A stretch of 34,734 bases of DNA from a virus: positions 1 to 34,734 of IMG/VR virus record IMGVR_UViG_3300034407_000852; one strand, given 5' to 3'. The notes beneath the pieces are model-generated. The model did no database searches. It was not told the DNA's origin and saw only the letters and a program-made list of their open reading frames with translations. The position numbers and the translations under genes were made by a program. Positions 1-8,077 of this stretch are shown here, in pieces (position 1 is the stretch's first letter; the number at the start of each line of letters is the position of its first letter).

Positions 1-793
1 GTTCTTTTTCAACTACCTTTTTGGTTACAAAAGTTATCTTTTCACCTCGCCGCTCTTTCAAACTCATATTGGTTGCAACAACTAGTAAGATAGCTAGAGG
101 ATCAAATACAATTATTAATAGTATTATAACACCTCTCACAGCTTTGTCAATAGTTGCCTTGTCAGTATTTCCGTATATCATCTCTGCTACGTACAATATC
201 GGACCTATTTCTACTTCTATTTGTAACTGCTCCGTTTCCAATATCAATTTGTCATCTGATATTCTGTCTATTTCGGAAAGTGCTGCGTCTATGATTCCGT
301 TAAGTTCATTTCTTTCTTCAGTCTGCCTCTCTCTTGTAGCTACAGCACCGTCCTCACCTCGTATTCGGTCATAATCAATAAGTGTCTGTACTGTTTCGTC
401 TAGTTGATCTAAGACAGTCTGAGCATCAGTTATTCTACGTTCCTCGTTCTCTATCAGTCTATCTAAACGTGCTACCTGTAGTGTATTGTCTCCAGTAGAA
501 ACTGTTTGCTCCAAATGTGCTTTGGACAGGAATCCAAAGATACCCATAGATGTGATTACTGATAAAATGATAACTGCGCTAGTAAAATATGTTTTTAAAA
601 GTATGGTTGTTGTTTGCCAATACCTATACAGCCATGATGCTGTAACTAGTTTTGCTACTTCTAAAACAACACCCATTGCTAATATAGCTGTTGCTGCGGC
701 AGGAAAAATAGCCATCAGTCCTACAATGGAGAACCATCCCGCTACTACTGATACCGACAACGCTGATAATAATAAAAGTGTTATAAAGAACAT
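1..793 (-). CDS. Multi-pass membrane protein with central coiled coil (3' end outside window)
   Basis: The reading frame opens at ATG 793 and stays open to base 1 (264 codons), so the C-terminus lies beyond the window. Hydrophobic stretches cover residues about 2-20, 22-50 and 66-88. A long charged heptad-like region (about 105-205, rich in E, R, L and I) follows, then another membrane segment at about 221-241 ending in a DPLAILLVVATN sequence, and a basic tail. Opposite-strand open frames in this interval are shadows of this gene. The ATG overlaps the end of the GIY-YIG gene. The architecture (membrane helices, coiled coil, membrane helix) resembles DUF4407-like membrane proteins, but I do not assign a function. 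It could be an envelope-acting or superinfection-related protein; that is a guess. Confidence 0.75.
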   Translation of the reverse strand, partial: MFFITLLLLSALSVSVVAGWFSIVGLMAIFPAAATAILAMGVVLEVAKLVTASWLYRYWQTTTILLKTYFTSAVIILSVITSMGIFGFLSKAHLEQTVSTGDNTLQVARLDRLIENEERRITDAQTVLDQLDETVQTLIDYDRIRGEDGAVATRERQTEERNELNGIIDAALSEIDRISDDKLILETEQLQIEVEIGPILYVAEMIYGNTDKATIDKAVRGVIILLIIVFDPLAILLVVATNMSLKERRGEKITFVTKKVVEKE

Positions 794-1128
794 TTAGGTG
801 TCCACTCCTTAGGAACAAAATCAGCCAATGGCTCTTTGTTCAGTCTTATGTTTAACATGGAATTGAGACACTTAGGATCGTGTCGTTGTTGCCACTGTAG
901 GAGAAACTCTTGCATCTTAGCCCATGACTTCTTGTCATACTCAGCAATAGTTTCCTTTGCCAGTTCACCTTCATACTCCTTTACATACTTGGAGCTACCA
1001 TAATATTTTTCATAGAGCCTTTGAGGCTTGCCTGAGTATCCTATATAATAATCACCATTAGGAAAATATGTGCAATAAACTCTATGTATCTGTTTCTCTT
1101 TTGGTTTCCGTGTTTTCTTCTTTGCCAT
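781..1128 (-). CDS. GIY-YIG domain protein, possible stand-alone endonuclease
   Basis: A protein of about 115 residues. After a lysine-rich start it carries VYCTYFPNGDYYIGYSGK, which fits the GIY-YIG signature (a hydrophobic-Tyr strand, then YYIG). An arginine follows in the helix (QRLYEKYYGSS), where the family has its catalytic Arg. The rest of the family pattern, including the catalytic Glu, is less clear. I chose the ATG at 1128 (MAKKK) over the in-frame ATG at 1143 because an AGGA element lies at suitable distance. A T4 late-type box lies at 1156-1163. GIY-YIG proteins in T4-like phages are often free-standing homing endonucleases (Seg type), but this one is short and could instead be a repair-type nuclease. 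Confidence 0.6.
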   Translation of the reverse strand: MAKKKTRKPKEKQIHRVYCTYFPNGDYYIGYSGKPQRLYEKYYGSSKYVKEYEGELAKETIAEYDKKSWAKMQEFLLQWQQRHDPKCLNSMLNIRLNKEPLADFVPKEWTPKCSL

Positions 1129-1288
1129 CAAGTACATCCTCATAATCAGATGTACTATTTATAAAGTCTTCCGCAGTCGTAAATTTCATATCTTTTTTAC
1201 CAAAGATACGTTCCCAATTTTCATTATAAGCCGTTGGATCTACTTTTCTATATCGAGAGCCTTTGCCTCCATGCCACTTGTCACTCAT
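1082..1288 (-). CDS. Small conserved phage protein (MSDKWHGGKGSRYR type)
   Basis: A 68-residue protein starting MSDKWHGGKGSRYRKVD and containing YNENWERIFGKK. This N-terminal pattern recurs in small proteins of marine T4-like phages as I remember them; no function is known to me. ATG 1288 is preferred over an upstream in-frame ATG at 1303 because AGGAG lies 8 nt before it and it overlaps the previous stop by 8 nt, as many neighbours do. The C-terminal third is acidic and Thr/Glu-rich. It lies directly downstream of the nucleotide-metabolism genes and is probably co-transcribed with them. Confidence 0.7.
   Translation of the reverse strand: MSDKWHGGKGSRYRKVDPTAYNENWERIFGKKDMKFTTAEDFINSTSDYEDVLDGKEENTETKRETDT
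1156..1163 (-). promoter_or_regulatory. T4 late-type promoter box TATAAATA
   Basis: The minus strand reads TATAAATA here, an exact match to the T4 late promoter element recognised by the gp55/gp33/gp45 machinery. The expected start is about base 1150, just before the GIY-YIG gene. It lies inside the preceding small gene, so chance occurrence in AT-rich coding DNA is possible. Confidence 0.5.
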
Positions 1289-1469
1289 TCCAAAACTCCT
1301 CATCAGATAAATCTACAAAATCGTCCAGTGTTACTTCAATATCAAGTTCTTTACCACAAAAACAGCAGTGAGCTACCATGTAGTGATTTTCAGACATATC
1401 ATGTTGTATGCTAAACTCAGCATTACACTTTTCACATTCTACAGTTTTCTTTACTACGAGACTTGACAT
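1281..1469 (-). CDS. Small zinc-ribbon-like protein
   Basis: A 62-residue protein with two cysteine knuckles, CEKC near residues 12-15 and HCCFCG near 34-39, separated by about 20 residues. This is the layout of a zinc ribbon. The C-terminus is strongly acidic (DDFVDLSDEEFWNE). It overlaps the end of the dCMP deaminase gene by 16 nt and the next gene by 8 nt, so it belongs to the same transcript. Zinc-ribbon microproteins in phages can act as transcription or nuclease modifiers, but nothing here fixes a role. Confidence 0.65.
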   Translation of the reverse strand: MSSLVVKKTVECEKCNAEFSIQHDMSENHYMVAHCCFCGKELDIEVTLDDFVDLSDEEFWNE

Positions 1470-1888
1470 ACGCTTATTCCTGCCTTATGCAAAAAATCTT
1501 TGCCGGTTCCTTTTGAAGCAGTATAATCATTTATATAATACACCATACATATCCCTGCTTGATAAATTAGTTTAGCACACTCTATACAAGGATAATGTGT
1601 AACAAACAACACAGCGCCTTGACTTGAATCTGTAGATTTACACAACTTCATCAATGCGTTGGCTTCTGCGTGTAAAACTTCTGGTTTGGTTTCATAATAA
1701 ATATTTGTTCCTGTGTCTATAGTATGTTCACAATCATTGCTCCAACCCGAAGGCATACCATTGTATCCTATTGATAATATTCTATTGTCCTTTACTATAA
1801 CACAACCAACCTGTGTTTTCTTTGCTGTCGATAGTTTTGCCGTTTCACTAGCTATATTTGCAAAATAACTTAGAAACTTTGATTTCAT
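1454..1888 (-). CDS. cd: Deoxycytidylate (dCMP) deaminase
   Basis: A zinc-dependent deaminase converting dCMP to dUMP, the substrate of thymidylate synthase. The zinc site is visible as H73-A-E75 (HAEAN) and the P-C101-x2-C104 pair (PCIEC), the signature of the cytidine/deoxycytidylate deaminase family. At 144 residues it is shorter than T4 Cd (193), which carries an extra zinc-containing insert. Its ATG overlaps the nrdB stop (ATGA), giving translational coupling with the reductase small subunit. Together with ThyX and NrdA/NrdB it supplies dTMP for an AT-rich genome. Confidence 0.93.
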   Translation of the reverse strand: MKSKFLSYFANIASETAKLSTAKKTQVGCVIVKDNRILSIGYNGMPSGWSNDCEHTIDTGTNIYYETKPEVLHAEANALMKLCKSTDSSQGAVLFVTHYPCIECAKLIYQAGICMVYYINDYTASKGTGKDFLHKAGISVCQVS

Positions 1889-2853
1889 GCCCAGACCTCA
1901 GACCAGTTGCCTGTTAATGCACCTCTAGCATAGTCTGTTGCTCTGTTTTCAAAAAAGTTTGTATGAGTAGGAGCGTTAATCATTTCCTCAACCCACAACA
2001 ATGGATTTCTTTTTACTTTGAAGATACCTTTAAGTCCTAAACTAATTAAACGCCTATCACAAATATAACGTATATACTTCTTGACATCTTCAGGTGTCAG
2101 TCCTTCCATTGGACCCATTGCAAAAGCCAAATCAATAAACTTGTCCTCAAGTTCTACCATCTTTTCAGCAATGGTGTATATAGATGACTTCAAACTGTCA
2201 TTCCAAATTTCAATGTTCTCGTTTACATACTCACGGAACAACTTAATCATGTTCTCAGCGTGTAGAGTTTCGTCTACGATTGACCAAGTAACAATCTGTC
2301 CCATGCCCTTCATCTTACCATAGCGTGAGAAGTTCAACAACATGATGAATGATGAAAACAACTGCATACCTTCTGTAAATGCTGAGAAGGCAGCAATATT
2401 TGTTGCCACTGATTCTATAGTCCCATTATTGTTTGACATATCCATGAAGTATTCATGCTTGTCTTTCATAGCATCGTATTCAAGGAACTCATTATATGTG
2501 GAGTCAGGCATACCTAGTGTTTCAATAAGGTGTGAGTATGCCGCTACGTGCAGTGCCTCTCGTGCTGCGAATCCTGCTAACATCATACGGACTTCAGGTT
2601 GCTTGAAGTATGGAAGATAGTTATTGACATAGCCGCCTGCTACATCAATGTCACCTTGTGTAAAGAAACGGAAGATGTTTGTGAGAAATGATTTTTCTGC
2701 TGTTGAAAGTTTTGTTTTCCAATCCTTTACGTCCTCTGACATTGGCACTTCTGTGTGTAGCCAATGCGACTGCTCGTGCTTCAACCAAGCATCATATGCC
2801 CAAGCGTAGTTAAAGGGTTTGAAGTACGCTCTTTCTTCCGTCAATTTAGTCAT
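1885..2853 (-). CDS. nrdB: Ribonucleotide reductase class I small (beta) subunit
   Basis: The 322-residue R2 protein that houses the di-iron/tyrosyl-radical cofactor. The ligand pattern is visible: an Asp in TQGDIDVA (68 or 70), E99 and H102 in REALHVAAY, E161 in FTEGMQLF, and E195 with H198 in DETLHAE. Tyr106, equivalent to the radical tyrosine (E. coli Tyr122), is present, so this should be a conventional radical-bearing subunit. The start overlaps the preceding gene by 8 nt and the stop overlaps dCMP deaminase (ATGA). Unlike the usual adjacent nrdA-nrdB arrangement, three genes separate it from nrdA. Confidence 0.96.
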   Translation of the reverse strand: MTKLTEERAYFKPFNYAWAYDAWLKHEQSHWLHTEVPMSEDVKDWKTKLSTAEKSFLTNIFRFFTQGDIDVAGGYVNNYLPYFKQPEVRMMLAGFAAREALHVAAYSHLIETLGMPDSTYNEFLEYDAMKDKHEYFMDMSNNNGTIESVATNIAAFSAFTEGMQLFSSFIMLLNFSRYGKMKGMGQIVTWSIVDETLHAENMIKLFREYVNENIEIWNDSLKSSIYTIAEKMVELEDKFIDLAFAMGPMEGLTPEDVKKYIRYICDRRLISLGLKGIFKVKRNPLLWVEEMINAPTHTNFFENRATDYARGALTGNWSEVWA

Positions 2854-3481
2854 CTATCCTTGCCTTCTCTAAGTTTTGTATTAGTTCTTGTTTGTAATTT
2901 TCATCAAATAAATGGTACGTTATAATTTGTTCACAGTTTCTATACATTATAGAAAAATCACACATTTCTAAAGGGAGGCAACGTGTGCCTTGTTTTTTGT
3001 AGGTGTGTTGGTACACCCTATTATTAAGTATGTGTTTTTTGTAATAGACATTGTTAGCGTGTTTGTTTTGAAGATTTACTAATTTTTCTGCATATTTTTT
3101 ATTATGTGTTTCATAAGTTATGATACCGCCTTTATAATCTTGCCAAAAACAGTAATCAGACGTTGCAAAACTTAATTTGTGAAAGTCAATAAATTTTTTT
3201 ATTGTAAATGATCTTGTTTGACAATATATGTTATTGTCTAAATCGCAAGGATAAAATCCACTACCTGCAACAACTTCACCGTGTTCCTTATATATAAAAT
3301 ATCCAGATTTGTGGCCATCGAATCTTTTTTCTTTGTATAACGCATAAAGAAGCGTATGTGGTTTTACATCCCAGTTCTGATATTCTAAATTTTTAGTAGC
3401 AGGTACATCACTGTCAATAGCTGCTTTACAAAAATCTATAATTTCATCTACGGGATAAGTGCTGTCTATTTTTTCTATCAT
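2846..3481 (-). CDS. Unrecognised protein, possibly GNAT acyltransferase-like
   Basis: A 211-residue protein that I do not recognise confidently. Residues about 60-100 (SGYFIYKEHGEVVAGSGFYP and following) read like the central beta strands of a GNAT N-acyltransferase, with a hydrophobic strand, a G-V-V-A-G strand and then a conserved-looking basic segment. I cannot see a convincing acetyl-CoA loop. The C-terminal part is Tyr/His/Lys-rich. It lies in the cassette between nrdA and nrdB, after the TagD-like cytidylyltransferase gene, and overlaps nrdB by 8 nt. Codon use looks more AT-rich than in nrdB. Confidence 0.6.
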   Translation of the reverse strand: MIEKIDSTYPVDEIIDFCKAAIDSDVPATKNLEYQNWDVKPHTLLYALYKEKRFDGHKSGYFIYKEHGEVVAGSGFYPCDLDNNIYCQTRSFTIKKFIDFHKLSFATSDYCFWQDYKGGIITYETHNKKYAEKLVNLQNKHANNVYYKKHILNNRVYQHTYKKQGTRCLPLEMCDFSIMYRNCEQIITYHLFDENYKQELIQNLEKARIDD

Positions 3482-3496
3482 GCCAAATCATAATCC

Positions 3497-3949
3497 TCAA
3501 GGAACAGCTTTAACACTGATTGATTTAGCGGCATAGATTCGTTCTCTTAATTCAGTTGTAGAGAAACTATGTTCTCTTTTGTTGTAGTATAATTCAATAT
3601 CACGCTGTTCACAAATATCTTTGCCAGTGAAGATAGTATTGCGATACTCTTCTCCTACAATACGGACATCCATCTTCAATGTGAGAAGCAAATCTTCGAG
3701 GTCTTTCTCTGTTTGATAAACAACAATCTCATCGACATACTTTACAGCCTCAAGTTGAATCCAACGCTCTACTAGAGTCTGAATTGGTTTGTTCTTGCTG
3801 TTCGGTCTGTCGATAGTAGGATCAGTTTGCAGTCCACAGATTAGATAGTCACACTTGCTCTTTGCTTCTTTCAGCATAGTGATATGACCCGCATGTAGCA
3901 AATCAAATGTAGAACAAGTAAACCCTATATTAGCTTTCAAATCTTCCAT
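3497..3949 (-). CDS. Cytidylyltransferase-like protein (glycerol-3-phosphate cytidylyltransferase/TagD type)
   Basis: A 150-residue single-domain nucleotidyltransferase. H19-A-G-H22 is the HxGH motif that binds the nucleotide triphosphate. HSFSTTELRERI near residues 127-138 corresponds to the RTxGISTT-type C-terminal motif of the TagD family, and GLQTDPTIDR is typical of the second conserved block. The family normally couples CTP with glycerol-3-phosphate or a similar phospho-alcohol to give a CDP-activated group. Size matches TagD (about 130-150). The start ATG 3949 follows a short gap after the QueC-like gene. The substrate in this phage is unknown; a surface or modified-nucleotide pathway is possible. 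Confidence 0.85.
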   Translation of the reverse strand: MEDLKANIGFTCSTFDLLHAGHITMLKEAKSKCDYLICGLQTDPTIDRPNSKNKPIQTLVERWIQLEAVKYVDEIVVYQTEKDLEDLLLTLKMDVRIVGEEYRNTIFTGKDICEQRDIELYYNKREHSFSTTELRERIYAAKSISVKAVP

Positions 3950-3972
3950 ATTCAGTCTCTCTTATGTTAAAG

Positions 3973-4587
3973 TCATGCCAAACCATAATCTTCAAGTCCT
4001 GCTTTTACAAAGGCAAGTTCTCTTTCTTTACACCAGTAACATTCTTTACACCTGCCCCAATCTTGTTCTGTACAAGAATGTGTGACGGGTATAATATGAT
4101 TAAGTATTCCTAAATCTTTAGCAAACAACAACGCCTTATCTTTTGTGAAATAAAAATAAGGTTGTTCCATAAACTGTAAAACTCTGGCTTCAGGTCTTCT
4201 TCTAGGTTCAGGGTCTGTGTGGTATTCCAAATCTTCAAAGTAAGCTGTGTCTGCTACCAATGCAAATTTTTCGTATTTCTTTATGACATCTCTTATCCCA
4301 GATATTGTAGTCTCAGTAGGATCATCTGTTTTTTCTCCTACCATAGTGGGCTCAACGACTGGTATATCTAATAAATGACAAGTTACTTCCATCACTTTTT
4401 TAGAGTGATGTTCTGCACCATCTAACTTAGGTATGGTGTAAGGAAGACATTCTTGATCTCTCTCCATACATATTTTTTTGGTTGCATACCAAAGTGTAGC
4501 ACTGTCAAAACCACCTGATACTAAAATACCTATAGGTTTATTTTCAGGTATGAATTTTGCTACATGATCTAAAGTTATTTTTTCCAT
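3973..4587 (-). CDS. QueC-like PP-loop ATPase (7-cyano-7-deazaguanine synthase-like)
   Basis: A 204-residue protein. SGGFDS at 24-29 is the PP-loop signature of ATP pyrophosphatases. The C-terminus has C172-x7-C180-x2-C183-x2-C186, very close to the zinc-binding cysteine pattern of QueC, which makes preQ0 from carboxy-deazaguanine. No QueD, QueE, GCH1 or transglycosylase gene is visible in this window, so the pathway is incomplete here. The protein could also be a PP-loop enzyme with another substrate, such as an asparagine-synthase- or NAD-synthase-like amidation. It follows nrdA with a one-base TAATG-type contact, so it is probably expressed with the reductase. Confidence 0.75.
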   Translation of the reverse strand: MEKITLDHVAKFIPENKPIGILVSGGFDSATLWYATKKICMERDQECLPYTIPKLDGAEHHSKKVMEVTCHLLDIPVVEPTMVGEKTDDPTETTISGIRDVIKKYEKFALVADTAYFEDLEYHTDPEPRRRPEARVLQFMEQPYFYFTKDKALLFAKDLGILNHIIPVTHSCTEQDWGRCKECYWCKERELAFVKAGLEDYGLA

Positions 4588-6389
4588 CAGCCTTCACACG
4601 CAATACATACATCTTCTTCTACCATAGCAGTGAGATCAAGTTCTTTGATTATTTGTCTCTCTATGCGTATAGAAACTTTGTCTGCCTTACCCAACTTTTC
4701 AGAACGACAATAGTATAGTGTTTTCAATCCTTGTTTCCAAGCTAAGTAATGTATAGCGTGTAGGTATTTGATATTGGAATCAGGTCGGAAGAATAAATTA
4801 AGCGACTGTGCTTGGTCGATATACTCTTGCCTAGTTGAAGCGTGTTCTATAACCCAACGCTGATCTATCTCCATTGCTGTTTTAAACGTATCTTTTTCCC
4901 ATTCATCAAGAAAGGTCAAGTGTTGCACTGAACCGTCATTTGAAATTATTGAAGACCAGACTTCATCTTCTGTCTGTTTTGTTTCCCCAGTTTCAATCTT
5001 ACCTTTAATGAGATCCACCAAATACTTATTTTTGTTGAGATATGCTCCAGAAAGTGTGTCCTGCCTGTAAGCATTTGCCCTAAAAGGTTCAATAGATGGT
5101 GAAGTGTTACCCATAATAATAGAACTAGAAGCATTAGGAGCGATAGCCATGACATGACTAAACCTTCTTCCTGTGTCAACTGCATCAGGCGCTTCTCCTC
5201 GCTCACTACCCAATTCCAGATTTGCTTCATCTAGTTTACTCCTAATGTGTTTGAACATTCTTAGGTTAGCACTTTTTGCCATAGCACTTTCCCAAGGTAA
5301 TTTTTTTGATTGCAGATAGGCGTGGAATCCTAATGCTCCAACTCCTATACTCCTTTCACGGCTTGCAGAAAATATTGCTCTGCTGACTTCTTTAGGTGCA
5401 TTGTCAATAAAGTGTTGTAATACGTTATCCAACATTTCTGCAATATCTTTAAGAAACATTGTGTTCCTTGACCAAGAATCATAGTATTCTAAGTTTACTG
5501 AGGACAAACAACATACCGCAGTTCTGTCTTTGTTTGTAGGCAAAATGATTTCTGAGCAGAGATTGGACTGGTGTATTTTCAATCCCAAGTCTTTTTGCCA
5601 TTCAGGCAACTGCCTGTTACTTGTATCAATATAGTGAATGTATGGTTCGCCTGTTTCCATACGTAGTTCAAGTATCTTCTGCCACAGTTCTTTTGCAGAT
5701 ACAGTTTCACGTATTTCACCTGTGTGCGGGTCTGTGAGATTCCAACCGTCATCTGCCTCAGGGTCTGTCATACAGCGTTCAATAAGTTCCATGAATCTGT
5801 CATTGATATTGATACCATGATGCAAGTTCAAACAACGAACATTAGGATCGCCTGTAGGCTTTCTCATTTCAAGGAACATCAAAACATCGGGGTGAGAAAT
5901 ATCAAGATAAGTAGCGTAACTGCCCCTGCGTGTGCGTCCCTGGCGATATGCGAGGCACGATGCATCGTAAGTCTTGAGATGAGGCATAACACCAACAGAC
6001 TTATCATCGGAGGAACGGATGCCAAAACCAATCCCAACGCCACCGCCGAGCATAGATAGCCAATTCGTTTCAGAAAGATTTTCAACGAGTCCCTCCGCCG
6101 TGTCATCAATGAAGTTTAGAAAGCATGAGATAGGCATACCTTTCTTAGAACGACCATAAGACAAAATAGGTGTAGAATATGAAAGCCAATGTTTGCTTGA
6201 GTATTCATACAAGCGTTGTGCGTGTTCAGGATTAGAACCAAACTTAGAACTGACAAAAGCAAAACGCTCTTGAGGAGATTCTTCTTCCTCTCTCATATAA
6301 CTTTCTTTCAGTCTTTGTAAACCTAATTTGTCAAATAGTTCGTCACGGGACAGGTCAATTTGAATACCCATATATTCTTTCTTAGCCAT
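4587..6389 (-). CDS. nrdA: Ribonucleotide reductase class I large (alpha) subunit, ATP-cone-less
   Basis: The 600-residue catalytic subunit. Visible active-site elements: C89 in ISCFL, the N276-L-C278-S-E280 motif (radical Cys with the Asn/Glu pair), C293/C294 in CCLSSVNL, and a C-terminal CIACEG tail cysteine pair for re-reduction by glutaredoxin. It is much shorter than T4 NrdA (754). The protein starts near the first core helix, with no N-terminal ATP-cone, so dATP feedback through that domain should be missing. The gene lies just after thyX (one base apart) and before the QueC-like gene. Open frames inside it in other phases are shadows. Confidence 0.95.
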   Translation of the reverse strand: MAKKEYMGIQIDLSRDELFDKLGLQRLKESYMREEEESPQERFAFVSSKFGSNPEHAQRLYEYSSKHWLSYSTPILSYGRSKKGMPISCFLNFIDDTAEGLVENLSETNWLSMLGGGVGIGFGIRSSDDKSVGVMPHLKTYDASCLAYRQGRTRRGSYATYLDISHPDVLMFLEMRKPTGDPNVRCLNLHHGININDRFMELIERCMTDPEADDGWNLTDPHTGEIRETVSAKELWQKILELRMETGEPYIHYIDTSNRQLPEWQKDLGLKIHQSNLCSEIILPTNKDRTAVCCLSSVNLEYYDSWSRNTMFLKDIAEMLDNVLQHFIDNAPKEVSRAIFSASRERSIGVGALGFHAYLQSKKLPWESAMAKSANLRMFKHIRSKLDEANLELGSERGEAPDAVDTGRRFSHVMAIAPNASSSIIMGNTSPSIEPFRANAYRQDTLSGAYLNKNKYLVDLIKGKIETGETKQTEDEVWSSIISNDGSVQHLTFLDEWEKDTFKTAMEIDQRWVIEHASTRQEYIDQAQSLNLFFRPDSNIKYLHAIHYLAWKQGLKTLYYCRSEKLGKADKVSIRIERQIIKELDLTAMVEEDVCIACEG

Positions 6390-6390
6390 A

Positions 6391-7053
6391 TTATGCGCCT
6401 GTTAGTTCTTCGACTGCTTGCACAACATCAGGAAAATGATGTGATAAAACTTCCCAACATTTTGCAGCTACTTCCATATGTTCTTTTTGTGTTCCGTTTG
6501 CCATCCTCAAATCGCAATAATGTACCCAACTTCTCAACGTGCCTGCCATGTACAATGTTGTTTCAGTATTACCCTCAGGTAACACAGCACGTGCTTGTTC
6601 CTTTGCAATACCTTTATCCAAAGCCCACTCATAAACTTCTTTAGCTTTGTTCACAACTTCATGCTGTTTCATGTTCCAATCTTCTTGCAGAGCCTTATCA
6701 TCAGTCTCTACAGAATTCTGCCTATTCTTTGGATCTTGTAAACGTGCCTCTCTGTCCACATAGTTCGATGATACGGCGTATCGCTGACTAAACTCCTGAA
6801 AACTAAAACTACGATGCCTAATAATCTGTCTACTAATGTCCCTGGTCGTCTTTATCTCCATGGTGACAGAAACCATTTCAAATGGGCTCCAGTGGGCGTT
6901 TTTAATTAAATATTTTAGAAGTTTAGGTGCTGTTTCTGCGTTATTTTGATTCCCTGGGTTACTTACACGGGCTGCATAAGCAATAAGTTCGTTAGCCGTA
7001 TGACACCCCGTTGTTGCTGAGGGTTGTGTCATTCCTACAAGCGATACTTCCAT
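6391..7053 (-). CDS. thyX: Flavin-dependent thymidylate synthase
   Basis: Converts dUMP to dTMP using methylene-tetrahydrofolate, FAD and NADPH. The ThyX signature RHRxxSxxExSxRY is intact as RHRSFSFQEFSQRY (residues about 79-92). The family length is about 210-250 and this is 220. In-frame ATGs exist at 7068 and 7059, but I prefer 7053 (MEVSLVGMTQPS): it shares its T with the primase stop (TAATG) and has GGAG 9 nt upstream. It replaces the ThyA-type enzyme of T4, as is common in marine T4-like phages. Confidence 0.95.
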   Translation of the reverse strand: MEVSLVGMTQPSATTGCHTANELIAYAARVSNPGNQNNAETAPKLLKYLIKNAHWSPFEMVSVTMEIKTTRDISRQIIRHRSFSFQEFSQRYAVSSNYVDREARLQDPKNRQNSVETDDKALQEDWNMKQHEVVNKAKEVYEWALDKGIAKEQARAVLPEGNTETTLYMAGTLRSWVHYCDLRMANGTQKEHMEVAAKCWEVLSHHFPDVVQAVEELTGA

Positions 7054-8072
7054 TAACATTTTCTCCATTGTGTAAATTGCAATTGTGCTTCAAGACCTTG
7101 GTAGGTATTATTACTTATAATATATTTTATTTTGTCCTGTGTCAAGCCTGAAGTTATCATTTCGTTTATGTCTTTTTCGTGAACATAATCAGGCCAAATG
7201 CAAACTTTGTTTCCTATATCAATTTGATCCTGGATAAGTTTACATACTTCTTTGTTACGTGGCTGATTGTCAAATATCATCGTAAAAAATGTCAACCGCA
7301 ATTTGTCTATTTTACCGAAAGATGTGCCGACACAAGCAATAGCATTGTCAATAAACAAACTGTCAATGGGACCCTCAACAACATAGACTTCTTCATCAGT
7401 ATTTACAGTGTCAAGTCCAAACACCTGCAAGTCATTTTCTTTTATTTTTAACTGAATATATCTAAGTTTCTCACCCCTCATGCCTCTCAGTGTCAAACCA
7501 GATAACTGTCCATCAGATGTGATACAAGGGAGTGCCAATCTAGGTTGTTTGATATTTAGTGCCTGAGTGTATTTGGTATTCAACTGTGACAGTGTACGAA
7601 TGTCATCAACATAATACAGTTTGTGAAATTGTGATTCGGGTATCTTTCTGCTTTGACAATATTTTACTGCTTCATGTTCAGCAGGCAATGTATCAAGCCT
7701 TTCCATGAGATTGTCAATCAAACGTGAGGGTTTGTCAAAGTCAGGTTTGAAATCAAAAGCAAAGTCAGGATTCGGTTCAGTTTTAGGTTGTTCATCTTTT
7801 TTGACAAACTTCTCCATAACGTATTCTTTGTAGAGGAGGTTGTCGATCTGTTCTATAAATTTACCGAGTGTGGTGCCAAAGCCGCAGTTATGACAACGAT
7901 AAAACATATCGTTTTCTTTGCGATACAGATAGCCTCTAGCTTTATTTTTCTTTACTTGAGAATCACCACAAATAGGACATCTGCAGTTAAATAGGTAGTC
8001 ATCTTTACGTTGGAATCTTTCCAACTTGTTGGACAACATATTTACAAATTTGAGATCAATATATAAAGACAT
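7053..8072 (-). CDS. 61: DNA primase, T4 gp61-like
   Basis: A 339-residue primase. The N-terminal zinc-binding domain is visible as CRCPICGDS (about residues 29-37) and CHNCG about 24 residues later. A Toprim-like core follows, with EGPIDSLFIDNAIACVG (the E-G-x-x-D element) and the acidic motif MIFDNQPRN. It would make RNA primers for the lagging strand with the gp41-like helicase at 23978-25354. The first ATG (8072) has no visible ribosome-binding site and lies about 6 nt below a sigma70-like -10 box. An alternative start is the Met at 8039. It overlaps thyX by TAATG. Confidence 0.88.
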   Translation of the reverse strand: MSLYIDLKFVNMLSNKLERFQRKDDYLFNCRCPICGDSQVKKNKARGYLYRKENDMFYRCHNCGFGTTLGKFIEQIDNLLYKEYVMEKFVKKDEQPKTEPNPDFAFDFKPDFDKPSRLIDNLMERLDTLPAEHEAVKYCQSRKIPESQFHKLYYVDDIRTLSQLNTKYTQALNIKQPRLALPCITSDGQLSGLTLRGMRGEKLRYIQLKIKENDLQVFGLDTVNTDEEVYVVEGPIDSLFIDNAIACVGTSFGKIDKLRLTFFTMIFDNQPRNKEVCKLIQDQIDIGNKVCIWPDYVHEKDINEMITSGLTQDKIKYIISNNTYQGLEAQLQFTQWRKC

Positions 8073-8077
8073 ACTAT

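Noticed and set aside
21-797. Plus-strand open frames opposite the first 800 bases
   Set aside because: The minus-strand frame is open through the whole interval and gives a coherent membrane/coiled-coil protein; the plus-strand products are low-complexity Ser/Ile/Thr sequences typical of antisense shadows.
4946-5230. 94-residue minus-strand frame inside nrdA
   Set aside because: Leu/Trp-rich out-of-phase product without ribosome-binding site; it covers conserved NrdA sequence in the true frame.
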